Shown: positions 31,847 to 42,463 of the stretch, one piece after another | How positions within the stretch are numbered: position 1 is the stretch's first letter | How the letters are laid out: the number at the start of each line of letters is the position of its first letter | Origin: Perilla frutescens | Taxonomy: Eukaryota; Streptophyta; Magnoliopsida; Lamiales; Lamiaceae | Direction of reading: 5' to 3' | Assembly (NCBI GenBank): GCA_026008535.1 | Contig: BRKX01000011.1 | Location: 20,778,001-20,842,000 of the forward strand | DNA: 64,000 nt | The notes under the pieces: model-generated | Seen by the model: only the letters and a program-made list of their open reading frames with translations | What the model was told of the DNA's origin: nothing | Database searches by the model: none | Translations under genes and position numbers: made by a program

Positions 31847-32036
31847 CTAAAATCACAATCCTTAGAGTAAACTTCGAGGACTATCAAATTTTTTTTTCAT
31901 AAATCATATTTGCATTTCTTCCATAATAGCATAACTCATAAAATGTTTTACGTTGACTCGGTGTGATGCGGCGGACGTGATGATGGTATTTTTTTTTCAT
32001 AAATTAATTCTTTTTAGCAAGTCTACAGAAACGTAG
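31847..32036 (-). other. D leader between PBS and leader ORF
   Basis: No gene is visible. AT-rich sequence with a GGTGTGATGCGGCGGACGTGATGATGG segment at about 31,960-31,986 that recurs in E near 48,138-48,164, so leader sequence is shared. Confidence 0.5.
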
Positions 32037-32053
32037 ACCTGGCTCTGATACCA
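32037..32053 (-). other. D primer-binding site, initiator tRNA-Met type
   Basis: Minus strand TTGGTATCAGAGCCAGG, two bases inside the 5' LTR. TGGTATCAGAGCC is a perfect match to the complement of plant initiator Met tRNA 3' end. Confidence 0.9.
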
Positions 32054-32055
32054 AC

Positions 32056-32633
32056 TGTGACGTCCTAAAATTTCATAAATAATAAATATCTCATTTATAC
32101 AATAAATATAAGAGTTTAATACAGCGGAAGCAATATTTAAAATAAAATCATATTTATTTAATCTTGACCATCACCCCGTCTCCACATCATCGCCTGAGGA
32201 TCCTTAGCCTGAAAAATAAATAGCTTTGGGGTGAGTGCTATTAACTCAACGGAGTCCATATTTATCCGAATTATACAAATACATAACATAACAAGTCATC
32301 ATAGCATAGTGCCCGTAGGCCGTCACATCATAATAACACGGAGGGTGTCATCAATAAACATAAAGCCCGTAGGCCATCATAAATACCCAAAGGGAGTCAT
32401 CATAAACATAAAGCCTGTAGGCCATCATCAAATAACCCGGAGGGTATCATAAATAGCACCTGCATATCATATACAAGCATAATAGGGATAAATGTATTTT
32501 TTAATTTCAACGTCGGATCCCCACCTTTACTTGACTTTAAAACTTGACTGAATGTGAATTTAATTAGATCCGTGCGCGCCGCCTAGCATTAGAAAATAAT
32601 AATTATCATATCTTTCATATAATTTAAATAAGT

Positions 32634-32703
<70 letters not shown>

Positions 32704-33165
32704 ATGAATGAATGAATGAATTATTTCCTCACTCTCTCAGCCCAACCAACAATTCCTCATTTCCACAAGAAGCCCACCTCCTCATTAATCCTAAGCCCAC
32801 CTTATCATTAGTAATTTTTACCGTAGCCTACCATCTTTGACCAAACAAAATCAAATAACATAGAAAGAAAATGGAAAAGCACCTCTTCTCAACCGTTCTC
32901 CCCCGACAACAACTTTCCAAGCAGACCCTCTCTCTCTCCTATTCTTTTGTCTCTCTCTTATTTTTTTTCTCCAGACCCCTCCATCTCTCTCAAGCATTTT
33001 CTCCCTCTCTTACGCCAAAATCACCATACCACTTCTGCTGTTGCAACGCTGAGACGCCACCACTAGAGTCTACAGCTGCCGCTGGCACTTCGAGATTAGC
33101 TCTCGCTGCCGGATTCCCTCTCTCCCTGACCCCTATTTCCCAAGAATGTTATGCAATGCAGGAAA

Positions 33166-33210
<45 letters not shown>

Positions 33211-33740
33211 AAATAACATCAAGGTAGAAGTACCTCAAGTGAAAACTAAAATAGAGAATAGAAGAATGCTTGTGGTGTGATTTTGTAAATGATGAACGAG
33301 TCTATTTATACTGTGGATTTTCATTTTGAAAAAGGAATGCAATAAGTCATGAATCAATTTTGCTGAAATCTTGAATGAAAATTGGTCGGATTTTTGGCTC
33401 AATCAAACCTGCAAATCCGCCATTTCATTTTGTTGTAACACACGTTTCAATTGAGGAAGAAGAGTAACAGTTAGACCTTGGAAGTGGGCTTAGAAATCAC
33501 ATTTTTGATATATTGGGCCATAAATAATTTTAATGTTTGGGCTAAAAAAAATAAGTAAACTATATGATATGATTCCAATAAAAATAATAATAAAAGTAAT
33601 GTAAGTAATTTAATATATTTAATTTACCTATATAATTGCTAAGGCGCGACTTATAGGACTAATAAATTAATAATATCATTTAGGAAAATAAATAAATAAA
33701 AATATTAACGACTCGTAAATTAAAAATTTGGGTCGCTACA
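32056..33740 (-). repeat. D 5' LTR
   Basis: Plus-strand ends TGTGACGTCC and GGTCGCTACA, with the GTAAT duplication just outside. Nearly the same as the 3' LTR apart from scattered substitutions and microsatellite length changes: (AAT)n at 32,634-32,701 followed by (TGAA)n, and (CA)n at 33,178-33,208 where the partner has (TA)n. TATA box on the minus strand at 33,301-33,311. Confidence 0.93.
33301..33311 (-). promoter_or_regulatory. TATA box in D 5' LTR
   Basis: Minus-strand GTATAAATAGA, about 430 bases inside the LTR start. It would drive transcription toward the leader ORF and gag of D. Confidence 0.6.
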
Positions 33741-33745
33741 GTAAT

Positions 33746-35751
33746 AGGCTGGGCAATTTTTGCAAAATCTTTTATAAACCTCCTGTAAAATCCAGCATAC
33801 CCCAGGAATCCTCTCACTTATTTCACTGAAGTAGGATACGGAAATTTTTCAATTATGTCCACTTTGGCTTTATCGACCTCAATGCCTCTCTCAGAAATCA
33901 CATGGCCCAATACAATGCCTTCTCTGGCCATAAAATGACATTTTTCGTAGTTCAATACTAGGCATTTGTCCACACAGCGCTGCAACACCTTCTCCAGATT
34001 ATCCAAGCATCGATCAAAGCAGCTTCCATACACAGTGAAGTCATCCATGAATACTTCAATGCAGTTCTCGAGCAAATCAAAGAATATGCTCATCATACAT
34101 CGCTGAAACGTGCCAGGAGCATTGCAGAGGCCAAAGGGCATTCTGCGATAGGCAAACGTACCAAATGGGCACGTAAATGTTGTTTTTTTTCTGGTCCTCT
34201 TGACTTACTGCAATCTGCATGTATCCTGAGTATCCGTCCATGAAACAAAAGAAATTATTTTCTTGCGAGCTTCTCCAGCATCTGGTCAATGAACGGAAGT
34301 GGAAAATGATCCTTCCGCTTGACCGTGTTCAGCTTTCGGTAGTCAATGCAAACTCTCCAGCTAGATTGCACTCGCATGGGCACAAGCTCTCCCTTCTCAT
34401 TTTTCACAACTTGAATGCCCGACTTATTGGGCACAACATGGATTGGACTGACCCACTTGTTATTTGAAATAGGGTATATAATGCCCTGGTCCAGTAGCTT
34501 AATAATCTCTTTTAGTACCACATCCTTCATCACTGGATTGAGCTTTCTTTGTGGATCACGAACAGGTTTTGCATCATCCTCCAGCAAAATCTTGTGCATG
34601 CAAACCACTGGGCTAATGCCCTTTATGTCAACCAAAGTCCATCCGAGTGCCTCATTGTACAGTCTCAACAATCTCAGAAGGCGGTCCTCATCAACTTGAT
34701 TCAACCCCACACTTATGATTACAGGGAGAGTCTCATTATCTCTCAAATAGACATACTTCAAATACCTTAGTAATGCCTTCAATTCCAGCGTAAGAGCTTT
34801 GACAATAGAAGCCATAAGCTTATCATCATTTCTCCAAATGGGCACACTATAATCCACACAACTGTATGATATTTCTTCCAATGAGTACAGCATCATAATT
34901 CCTTCCTCGATGTCATCGTCTACTTCATCTAGGGCATCTTGGCCAGTCAGTCCATCCCACAATGCCCATTCGAATGGCTCTCTATTGCTTACCATGGATA
35001 GGGTAGATCGGCTCGGTAGATGGAAGGAATTCACAAAACTGCAATTCTCTGTATCTGGGGGGTGCTTTAATGCTTCAAATATGTTGAACATCACCGTCTC
35101 CCCATCAAACTCACACGTCAGTGTGCCCTTTTCCACATCAATCTTGGTCTGAGCTGTCTTCATGAAAGGCCTTTCCAGCAACAATATTGAAGATTTTGAA
35201 GTCAATGTGCCCATGTCAAGCACATAAAAATCTGCTGGGAAGATAAGCTCGTCCACTTTCACCAATACATCTTCAATTAGGCCTTCTGGATCCATATTCT
35301 ATCGGTCAGCTAATTGAATGACCACACGGGTCTCTTTTAGAGGTCCAATCTTGAATTCTTTGAACACCGTCAGTGACATTATGTTGATCGATGCCCTCAA
35401 ATCCAGCATGGCCTTTTCTACTTTCTTGTCTCCTATGATGCAAGGAATCATGAACATCTCTGGATCATCACACTTCTTGGGTAGCTTCTTCTGTATCACC
35501 GCCGATACATTCTGTCTAACTAAGAATCTTGCATTATCGTTGAATCGTACCTTTCTGGTATAGAGTTCCTTCAGAAACCAGGCATACCATGGCAGTTGCT
35601 TGATTACTTCGATCAGTGGAATGTTAATCTCCACTTTACTGAATACTTTTAGCATCTCCGTGGTTTGCTCTTCTCTTCTATTCTGTGTCAATCTCCCTGG
35701 AAAGGGAGACTTCCGTTTTACTAGAATGGGCACTTTAGCAGGCTGTTTCAC
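33746..35751 (-). pseudogene. B protease and reverse transcriptase (5' part)
   Basis: Protease (35,751-35,299 and on): a basic lead (KRKSPFPGRLTQNRR, WYAWFLKELYTRK), VIQKKLPKKCDDPEMFMIPC, and active-site segment AMLDLRASINIMSL, in which the usual Gly of DLGAS is Arg. A two-base gap changes frame at 35,296. The 35,295-34,255 frame carries ILLLERPFMKTA, a spacer and RT start: NPVMKDVVLKEIIKLLDQGIIYP shortened as DVVLKEIIKLLDQG, WVSPIHVVPNKSG, WRVCIDYRKLNT, FPLPFIDQMLEKLA. RT continues in two other frames: CFMDGYSGYMQIAVSQEDQ (34,289-) and MPFGLCNAPGTFQRCMMSIF with catalytic VFMDDFTVYG (34,141-33,818). Element D then interrupts the thumb/tether. Wording is diagnostic of Athila. Protease loss and three frame breaks make it inactive. 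Confidence 0.9.
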
Positions 35752-35780
35752 TTCTGGGAATGGGCACAGTATCTTTATGT

Positions 35781-37048
35781 TCAGCTTCGTGTGCCTCGTC
35801 CTCTGTGGGAATTTTTTTCCACTTCTTCTTCGAGGGGCACATTGTCCTTCTCTTCTACTGGTCTGACCATCTCCGGAAGTTCTTTTCCACTCCTTAGAGC
35901 CACTGTATTCACTTGTTCTCTTGGGTTTTCAACATGGGAAGGAAACTTCCCATTTTTCTCTTCCATCTTATGCATGGCTTGAGCTAACCGATTTATTTGC
36001 TTACACATGTGTGAGAGACCAGCTCGAGTCTCTTGTTTAAATTTTTCATTTTTCTTAGCCATGGTAAACACAAGATCCTCCAGTCTTTGCTTTCTCTTCT
36101 CTTCTGGTGGAGGTAATGGGCGTGCAGGATGCCCATCCTCTGGCCTTCTCTATCTGAAATTTTCATGGTCTCTCCAGCCAGGGTTATAAGTCTGGGAATG
36201 GGGATCATATATTCTAGAATGCCCATTCTGGCCATTTATAGCGTTCACATCTTCCACCTCGTCTTGTAGAGTAGGGAACTCATCAGTAAAATGAGATACA
36301 CTTTTGCATACTCCATATGGTCTGGGCTTCTTCGCCATACTCACATCGGACAAGATCTTTTTGATTTTGTCACACAATCTATCAATCATGTTGTCCTGGT
36401 CTGGTGCCCTCTCTGATTCACTTACAACCTGAATGCTCTCTCCACCGAACTCTCGGTTGTCTTCAGCCATTTCAGTGAGAATTCTGAATGCTTCAACATG
36501 CTGTTTATTCAAAATTGATCATCCACATGAGGCATTCATGATCGTCCTCTCATGTGGTCTCAATCCTCTAACAAAATACTGAATCAAGGCGTGTTCAGTA
36601 ATCTAGTATTGTGGGCATTTCCCCAGCATCGCCTGGAATCTTCTCCAGTAGTCATATAAACTTTCGTTAGTTCCCATCTTCAGGCTCTCTATCCTTCTTC
36701 TCATTTCTTGCACTCTGGATGCTGGAAAATATTTTTCCAAAAACTTCTGTTGAAGTTGTCTCCATGTGGTCACAGCGCCAGTCGGAAGCATGTACAGCCA
36801 GTCCCGTACCCCATCCTGAAGGGTGAAAGGGAACGAGACCAACCGCGCATACTCTTCTCATCCATGGTCGGATGGTTGAGTTTGGCAAACCATCTCAAAA
36901 CCTTACAAGTGTCTTTGTGGATCCTCTTCGGACATTCCATGGAACTTCGGCAAGATCTGGATGAAGTTTGCATGAATATCCGAGTTCTGAGTCACAGGTG
37001 AGAGTGTAATATTGCCTATCGGGCTTAGATTCATGTTGGTTGGAAAAA
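35781..37048 (-). pseudogene. B gag, main part
   Basis: Resumes after the E insertion: NLSPIGNITLSPVTQNSD, FIQILPKFHGMSEEDPHK, then MVSFPFTLQDGVRDWLYMLP, TTWRQLQQKFLEKYFPASR, NESLYDYWRRFQAMLGKCP (36,842-36,603). A stop follows, then LIQYFVRGLRPHERTIMNAS, MNKQHVEAFRILTEMAEDN (36,512-36,150) and a long charged C-terminal part (36,235-35,781) with GRAGLSHMCKQINRLAQ-like and EELPEMVRPVEEKDN-like segments. This is the usual Athila gag capsid followed by a spacer. It assembles the particle in active elements. At least four frame changes or stops are present, and the gag N-terminus lies across the E insertion at 49,820-50,095. Confidence 0.87.
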
Positions 37049-37690
37049 TCAACTGTCACACCCCAATTTTTCATAAAATAAATAATAACAATAAATAATA
37101 AAAGAAAATAAAACATAACTTTATTAAATAACATTTAAAAATGTTTATTTAGAGTTTTTAAGCGGAAATAATAAAAGATAATTATTTTATTTCCTGACGA
37201 CCATCATCTCGTCACGCGCAACCATCGCTCGACATTAACCTGAAATAAATAATAGTTTTGAGGTGAGTACTATTGACTCAGTGGTGACCGCATTTATCCA
37301 GATTATACAATTATAATAATTTAAACTGTAGGTAGCCCCAGGCTAAATTCAGGACATATGCAGCCCGTCAGCCAATAATAATTGTAACTCGTAGGTTAAT
37401 AACTGTGAACATGTATAAAAGTATAATAAGGATAAATACAAAATGTGCGTCACATCAGATCCCCCACCTTGACTTGAATTTCAACTTGGAAAAATAATAC
37501 GGTTAGTTAGTCCACGCGCCACCTATAAATTAAATATATAAACATTAATATAAAATTTAATAAAATAGATAAATGAATATAAAAAAAATATGCAAATGTG
37601 ACCCCACTACCAACTAGTCTCGGCCCACTTGATTTTTACCATATAAACTAATTGATAAAAACTCATTTGTATATATATATATATATATAG

Positions 37691-37817
37691 GGTTGGGTTC
37701 CAGAAGGAACCATACTCCATGTGAGAACCGAGAACCAATCTCAATCATAGATTTCATCTATTTGGACGATCAAGATCTGTTTAAAAATTAAAAAAAATGC
37801 GGTGGCATAATTGTAAT
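37691..37817 (+). repeat. G left terminal inverted repeat
   Basis: Pairs with 41,850-41,975 in inverted orientation with clear but imperfect similarity. Best shared stretch is GCGGTGGCATAATTGTAA at the inner end. Confidence 0.85.
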
Positions 37818-37904
37818 AACGTCCAACTTCGCTGCCCCTGAATCTCAGTAAGGGTAAAATCGAAAATTTCAATGTATATGTGATTCACGCGTATATTTTT
37901 CAAT

Positions 37905-37985
37905 TTAGAGTTTTAGCATTGTCATTTCCTATTTTAGCAGTGTCATGACTTATTTTAGCACCAGCATGACCCTTGTTTAGCATGA
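37905..37985. repeat. G left subterminal motif cluster
   Basis: TTTTAGCATTGTC, TATTTTAGCAGTG, TATTTTAGCACC and TTTAGCATGAC: four copies of TTTAGCA(C), the reverse complement of the GTGCTAAA motif found in the right part of G. The two ends therefore carry the motif in mirror orientation, as expected for transposase-binding subterminal repeats. Confidence 0.6.
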
Positions 37986-38685
37986 CTACCTCTACTTAAT
38001 CTAATATTTTTTTTCTTTCTCTTGCCTTATCACCTGCAGAAGATCGATCGATCATGCATATATAAATACCCCTGTGGTTGATTTTTTTGTGTTGTCCTTC
38101 CATTATGTTGATTCACATGAAATGGACTCACGTTAAAATATGGTATTTAAGGTTTTACACATTGTATAAAAACGCATTTCAAACTTATACCGCGTCTTCG
38201 TTAGATAGGCACATTCTTAAATGAGTACTGTAATCATATTTTATGAAACCTTTCAAACTAAGCGGATAGATTTGTTGCTTCATCAATATATATATATATA
38301 ATTAAATTTCCACGTCCATATTAGCATGCATACTTGCTTCTGTAATCTTTGATTATAAAAATTCATCTCCATTTATTACAATGAATGTCTATCTTTCTAC
38401 CTGTATTTATTAGAGAGACTATTTCAGATCATCCATATATACGAGACCAGACTAGTTATGTTCTTAGATTCGCATATTTTGTATTCTAAAATGTGTTAGA
38501 AACTTAGAATACAATTAAGCTACTTTATTAGCCTCAAATCTCAATCTGATACATACAAAAACCAAAAACCCGTCTTTTTCATACTCAATAATATATATAT
38601 ACATATCTACATAATTTAATAAAAAGAATAGAAATTGCGACGCATCACATTGAAAGGGAGATTGCTCTCAACTGTCAGATCGCTC

Positions 38686-40273
38686 ATTTGTTATATTGTA
38701 TTTTTGTCTTAGATTTTAAACTCATCTAGAATCTTGTAATCTACAAATAAGGCAAATTTCTTAGATCTCCCCACATTTGAGTTTCAAGTATTTCTCAAGA
38801 AGCCTATAAACTTTAGAGAGGCTCGGCTATACTTTGATATCTTGAAGCCATCTCTTTAACATGTTCATCAACTTTTCATTAAGAGTTTTAAATTGCATGG
38901 TAATTGGACTCATAATTAACTAGGCTTATTATCAGGTTTCAACTTCCAATCATATCAGATTAAGTTATTAATAGAAGGAATACAGTGCTAAAATAGCTCA
39001 CAGTGGTACTAAACAAGGTTACAACAGTGCTAAAATAGTTCACAATAGTGCTAAAAGTATACAATACTCATTTATTATATTGTATTTTTGTCAAGAAAAA
39101 TTATATTTCTCAAGAAGACTATAAACTATATATTATATATTTAACATGTTCAACTTTTCATTAAGAGTTTCAAATTGCATGCTAATTGGACTCGTAATTA
39201 ACTAGGCTTATTATCATGTTTCAACTTCCAATCATATCAGAGTAAGTTATTAATAGAAGGAATACAGTGCTAAAATAGCTCACAGTGGTGCTAAACAAGG
39301 TTACAACAATGCTAAAATAGTTCATAGTAGTGCTAAAAGTATACAACACTCATTTGTTATATTTTATTTTTGTCAAGAAAACTTGTCTTTCTCAAGAAGC
39401 CTATAAACTATATATTGTATCTTTAACATGTTCAACGTTTCATTAAGAGTTTCAAATTGCTGGCTAATTGGACTCGTAATTAACTATGCTTATTATCATG
39501 TTTCAACTTCTAATCATATAAGTGTAAGTTATTAATAGAAGAAATACAGTGCTAAAATAGCTCACAGTGGTGCTAAACAAGGTTACAACAGTGCTAAAAT
39601 AGTTCACAGTAGTGCTAAAAGTATACAATACTCATTTGTTATATTGTATTTTTGTCAAGAAAACTTGTATTTCTCAAGAAGCCTATAAACTATATATTGT
39701 ATCTTTAACATGTTCAACTTTTCATTAAGAGTTTCAAATTGCATGCTAATTGGACTCGTAATTAACTAGGCTTATTATCATGTTTCAACTTCCAATCATA
39801 TCAGAGTAAGTTATTAATAGAAGGAATACAGTGCTAAAATAGCTCACAGTGGTGCTAAACAAGGTTACAACAATGCTAAAATAGTTCACAGTAGTGCTAA
39901 AAGTATACAATACTCATTTGTTATATTGTATTTTTGTCAAGAAAAATTTTATTTCTCAAGAAGCCTATAAACTATATATTATATATTTAACATGTTCAAC
40001 TTTTCATTAACAGTTTCAAATTGTATGCTAATTGGACTCGTAATTAACTAGGCTTATTATCATGTTTCAACTTCCAATCATATCAGAGTAAGTTATTAAT
40101 AGAAGGAATATAGTGCTAAAATAGCTCACAGTGGTGCTCAACAAGGTTACAACAATGCTAAAATAGTTCACAGTAGGGCTAAAAGTATACAATACTCATT
40201 TGTTATATTTTATTTTTGTCAAGAAAACTTGTTTTTCTCAAGAAGCCTATAAACTATATATTGTATCTTTAAA
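38686..40273. repeat. 282-bp tandem repeat array in G
   Basis: The landmark CTAGGCTTATTATCA (CTATGC in one copy) recurs at about 38,920, 39,202, 39,484, 39,766 and 40,048, an exact 282-bp spacing. Each unit contains four GTGCTAAA motifs (CAGTGCTAAAATAG..CACAGT) and ends with a conserved ACATGTTCAA..TTTCATTAA stretch. A diverged partial unit starts near 38,686; the array ends near 40,273. Units differ by a few substitutions. Confidence 0.93.
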
Positions 40274-40922
40274 TGGCATCACGGTGGCACCTTCAGGTAC
40301 TGGAAGGTTCAATTTCCGCGGAAAAACCAGAGTCTTAAACATCTGTTGAAACAAGGGCTTCTTTCCGATTGTCTGCTCAGCAACAGGGTCAGCAGGAGCA
40401 GGGAGTGAATTCTCTACTTGAAGATTTCTCACATTTGAAACAAAAGATGGAAAAAAAAGTCTGATGGATGAAGGATTCTCTCTCATTCAAAATCTACTCC
40501 TACAGGCTACAATTAACAAATTAGAGTATGCACAAAAGAACATGCAATTTTATCTTTAAGTATGGTGCAAAAAAAGAAAAACTAAACAACTAAATTTATT
40601 GGTTCACATGTGGATTTAATTTACAAAGCTCTTGAGCAAATAAGTCGGTCAAATCCAAACCACCTATCTTAAATCTTTTAGAAGATATATGCTGAACAAC
40701 ACCAATGCAATATCTGAGAATTTGAGAAACAAACCATATGTTAATAGAGCTTGCACCTGACACATTTAAACTATATATATATATATATATATCAGTTTGA
40801 AATATATTGGAATTTAACACACACTTAATGATTGAAATATAAGATGAAATCCCTCTCTTGCACAATTTTCTCTTCAATCCATTTGATTTCTGTTCAAGTC
40901 CAGCAGTGCTAAAACAGTTCAC
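40247..40922 (-). other. Exon-like fragments inside G, possibly captured host sequence
   Basis: Two minus-strand frames look more protein-like than their surroundings: 40,922-40,596 (ending SSKRFKIGGLDLTDLFAQEL) and 40,486-40,247 (MRENPSSIRLFFPSFVSN, EQTIGKKPLFQQMFKTLVFP, VPEGATVMPF). They do not resemble transposase or retrotransposon proteins. AT-rich DNA with possible splice signals separates them, and a third frame at 41,800-41,585 lies near the right inverted repeat. Capture of gene pieces is common in MULE-type elements, so this is a plausible reading. I cannot name a parent gene, and stop codons show that no complete protein is encoded. Confidence 0.35.
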
Positions 40923-41190
40923 AGTAGTGCTAAACTAAGTTACAATAGTGCTAAAATAGTTCACAGTAATGCTAAAGTACTGATAGTGAAAAATTCAAAA
41001 TAACAGCTTAATCAGCTTCGTCAATCTAAGTGCTAAAATAGTTCACAGTAGTGCTAAAAGAGGTTATAACAGTGCTAAAATAGATCACAGTAGTGCTAAA
41101 GTACATGGCAGTGCTAAAACAGTTCACAGTAGTGTTAAAATAGGTTACAACAGTGCTAAAATAGATCACAGTAGTGCTAAAGTACATGTT
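40900..41190. repeat. G right subterminal motif cluster
   Basis: About eleven GTGCTAAA/GTGTTAAA motifs within 290 bases, mostly CAGTGCTAAAA(T/C)AG followed by TTCACAGTAGTGCTAAA. Orientation is the mirror image of the left cluster at 37,905-37,985. Confidence 0.75.
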
Positions 41191-41849
41191 AACAAAATAT
41201 TTTTTATAATACTCATTGATGATTTCTTATAACACAACCTGCATATATGCTATTTATTAATTAAATTATATATATGCATGTTAGTATATATAAAAATAAA
41301 GATCACTACATGCATATATATATATATATTGCATATATACCCGATTGAGGGATCTTCTAGTAGTGAGTGGGAAAAAGCTTGAGATAATCAGTAGCCATCA
41401 AAGCTCTCAACACACACAATATAAGCACTTGTAAAATGGGCATCAGTGACACCCCAACAACGATAACAACCCCATTTTTAATTCCAACACCAACTCGATC
41501 GATCACTGATCTGCACCTTAATTTTTATTTCACCAAATAAATATTCAACGCTTTTATATTAATTATATATCACAAAAGATTTTCTCATTTATACATTATA
41601 GTTACTTCATTAATAATGATATCTCTTGTTTGCTGAAAATTACTCGCCTTTGTTTGGTAGAAGTGAAGTTGCGGATTGTTGATGCCCTCGATGACAAGCA
41701 GCAAAGGCGGCGCCGTCTCTAATGGTGGGTGAAATGGGAGCCACCATTGCCAGAAGAAAGAGACGCGAATAGAGTGAGAGAAGATTTGGTGAAATGACAT
41801 ATGAATTCATAAATTACAAAAATACCCTTGCTTCATTAAAAAGTTACTA

Positions 41850-41970
41850 ATTTACAATTATGCCACCGCGTTTTTTTCAATCAGTGACAGATCTTGGCCG
41901 TCCAAAAACGAGCGATCTGTGGCTGAGATTAGTTCTCAGTTCTCACAGGGGGTGTGGTTCTCACATGATC

Positions 41971-41975
<5 letters not shown>
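41850..41975 (-). repeat. G right terminal inverted repeat
   Basis: Inverted partner of 37,691-37,817. It is followed immediately by (CT)n (41,973-42,001) and (TA)n (42,002-42,025), which hide the exact end. Confidence 0.8.
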
Positions 41976-42025
<50 letters not shown>

Positions 42026-42451
42026 GAATAAACAAAAACCCACCCACATTTCCCCAAACCCACGTCTGCCACTCAACCCCAAAGATGTATTCATTTATAT
42101 ATATATATTTTATCTTCCATCTCTTTCCCCTCCCTCATCTCATTTCAACCTCAGTTTCTTTCTCTCTCTCTATAAAGTATTATTCTCGTTCTCCCCTTGC
42201 CGCCGCCGGGACCAGCCATCAACAACAATTGAAAGGCAGCTACTGCAACGTTTTTCTTTCACCGCCGAGAACAACTATCGACCGCCACCAACTGCACCAC
42301 CTATTTCTCACTCAACTCTTCCCAATGAAGATGCAAAAGTAAGAATGCAAAAATACCTCAAAAGGGAAGAAAAAAAAATTCTATTGCTCTATAGATGCTT
42401 AGAAGAGAGAATGATTTTGAGACTGATGATTGAAATGGAACAATTGGGTCT

Positions 42452-42463
42452 CCTTTTATAGCC
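42452..42463 (-). promoter_or_regulatory. TATA box in E 3' LTR
   Basis: Minus-strand GGCTATAAAAGG, a near-perfect TATA box, matched at 49,281-49,294 in the 5' LTR (GGCTATAAAAGAAG). Confidence 0.6.

Larger units (their letters stand above)
28039..33740 (-). mobile_element. D: gag-only LTR retrotransposon (Tekay/Del-like, non-autonomous)
   Basis: Two closely similar LTRs (28,039-29,713 and 32,056-33,740) flank 2.3 kb that holds, on the minus strand, a PBS, a leader ORF, an intact gag and nothing else recognisable. The 5-bp duplication GTAAT is exact (28,034-28,038 and 33,741-33,745), inside the B RT gene. Gag resembles that of E at most positions of the capsid core. There is no protease, RT or integrase, so mobility would need another element's enzymes. 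This fits the gag-only layout described in plants as TR-GAG elements. Few differences between the LTRs and the open gag suggest a relatively recent insertion. Confidence 0.93.
37690..41975. mobile_element. G: ~4.3-kb terminal-inverted-repeat DNA transposon (MULE-like, non-autonomous)
   Basis: The left end starts GGGTTGGGTTCC and contains GTGAGAACCGAGAACCAATCTC; the right end, read backwards, starts GATGGGATC and contains GTGAGAACTGAGAACTAATCTC. The inverted similarity extends about 130 bases on each side (37,691-37,817 and about 41,850-41,975), ending in GCGGTGGCATAATTGTAA. The interior has no transposase frame but holds GTGCTAAAA subterminal motifs, a 282-bp tandem array and exon-like scraps. 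Long inverted repeats plus possible captured gene pieces fit a Mutator-like (Pack-MULE-type) element; superfamily is not certain because the target duplication is hidden by flanking (TA)n/(CT)n. It lies within the E 3' LTR and is absent from the 5' LTR. Confidence 0.8.

Noticed and set aside
32037..32053. tRNA gene fragment
   Set aside because: The short tRNA-like words here and at 16,388, 48,209, 50,141, 53,897 and 57,763 are primer-binding sites beside LTRs, with no tRNA gene around them.
38686..40273. CRISPR-like array
   Set aside because: Regular 282-bp units without unique spacers, in a plant transposon; it is a tandem repeat.
37690..41975. G as a Helitron
   Set aside because: Long inverted repeats at both ends are not a Helitron trait, and no 3' hairpin/CTRR end was seen.
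41860..42342. Plus-strand ORF of 160 codons and its partner at 48,842-49,225
   Set aside because: Low-complexity (CT)n/(TA)n and antisense LTR sequence of E, partly crossing the end of G; no protein-like conservation beyond LTR identity.
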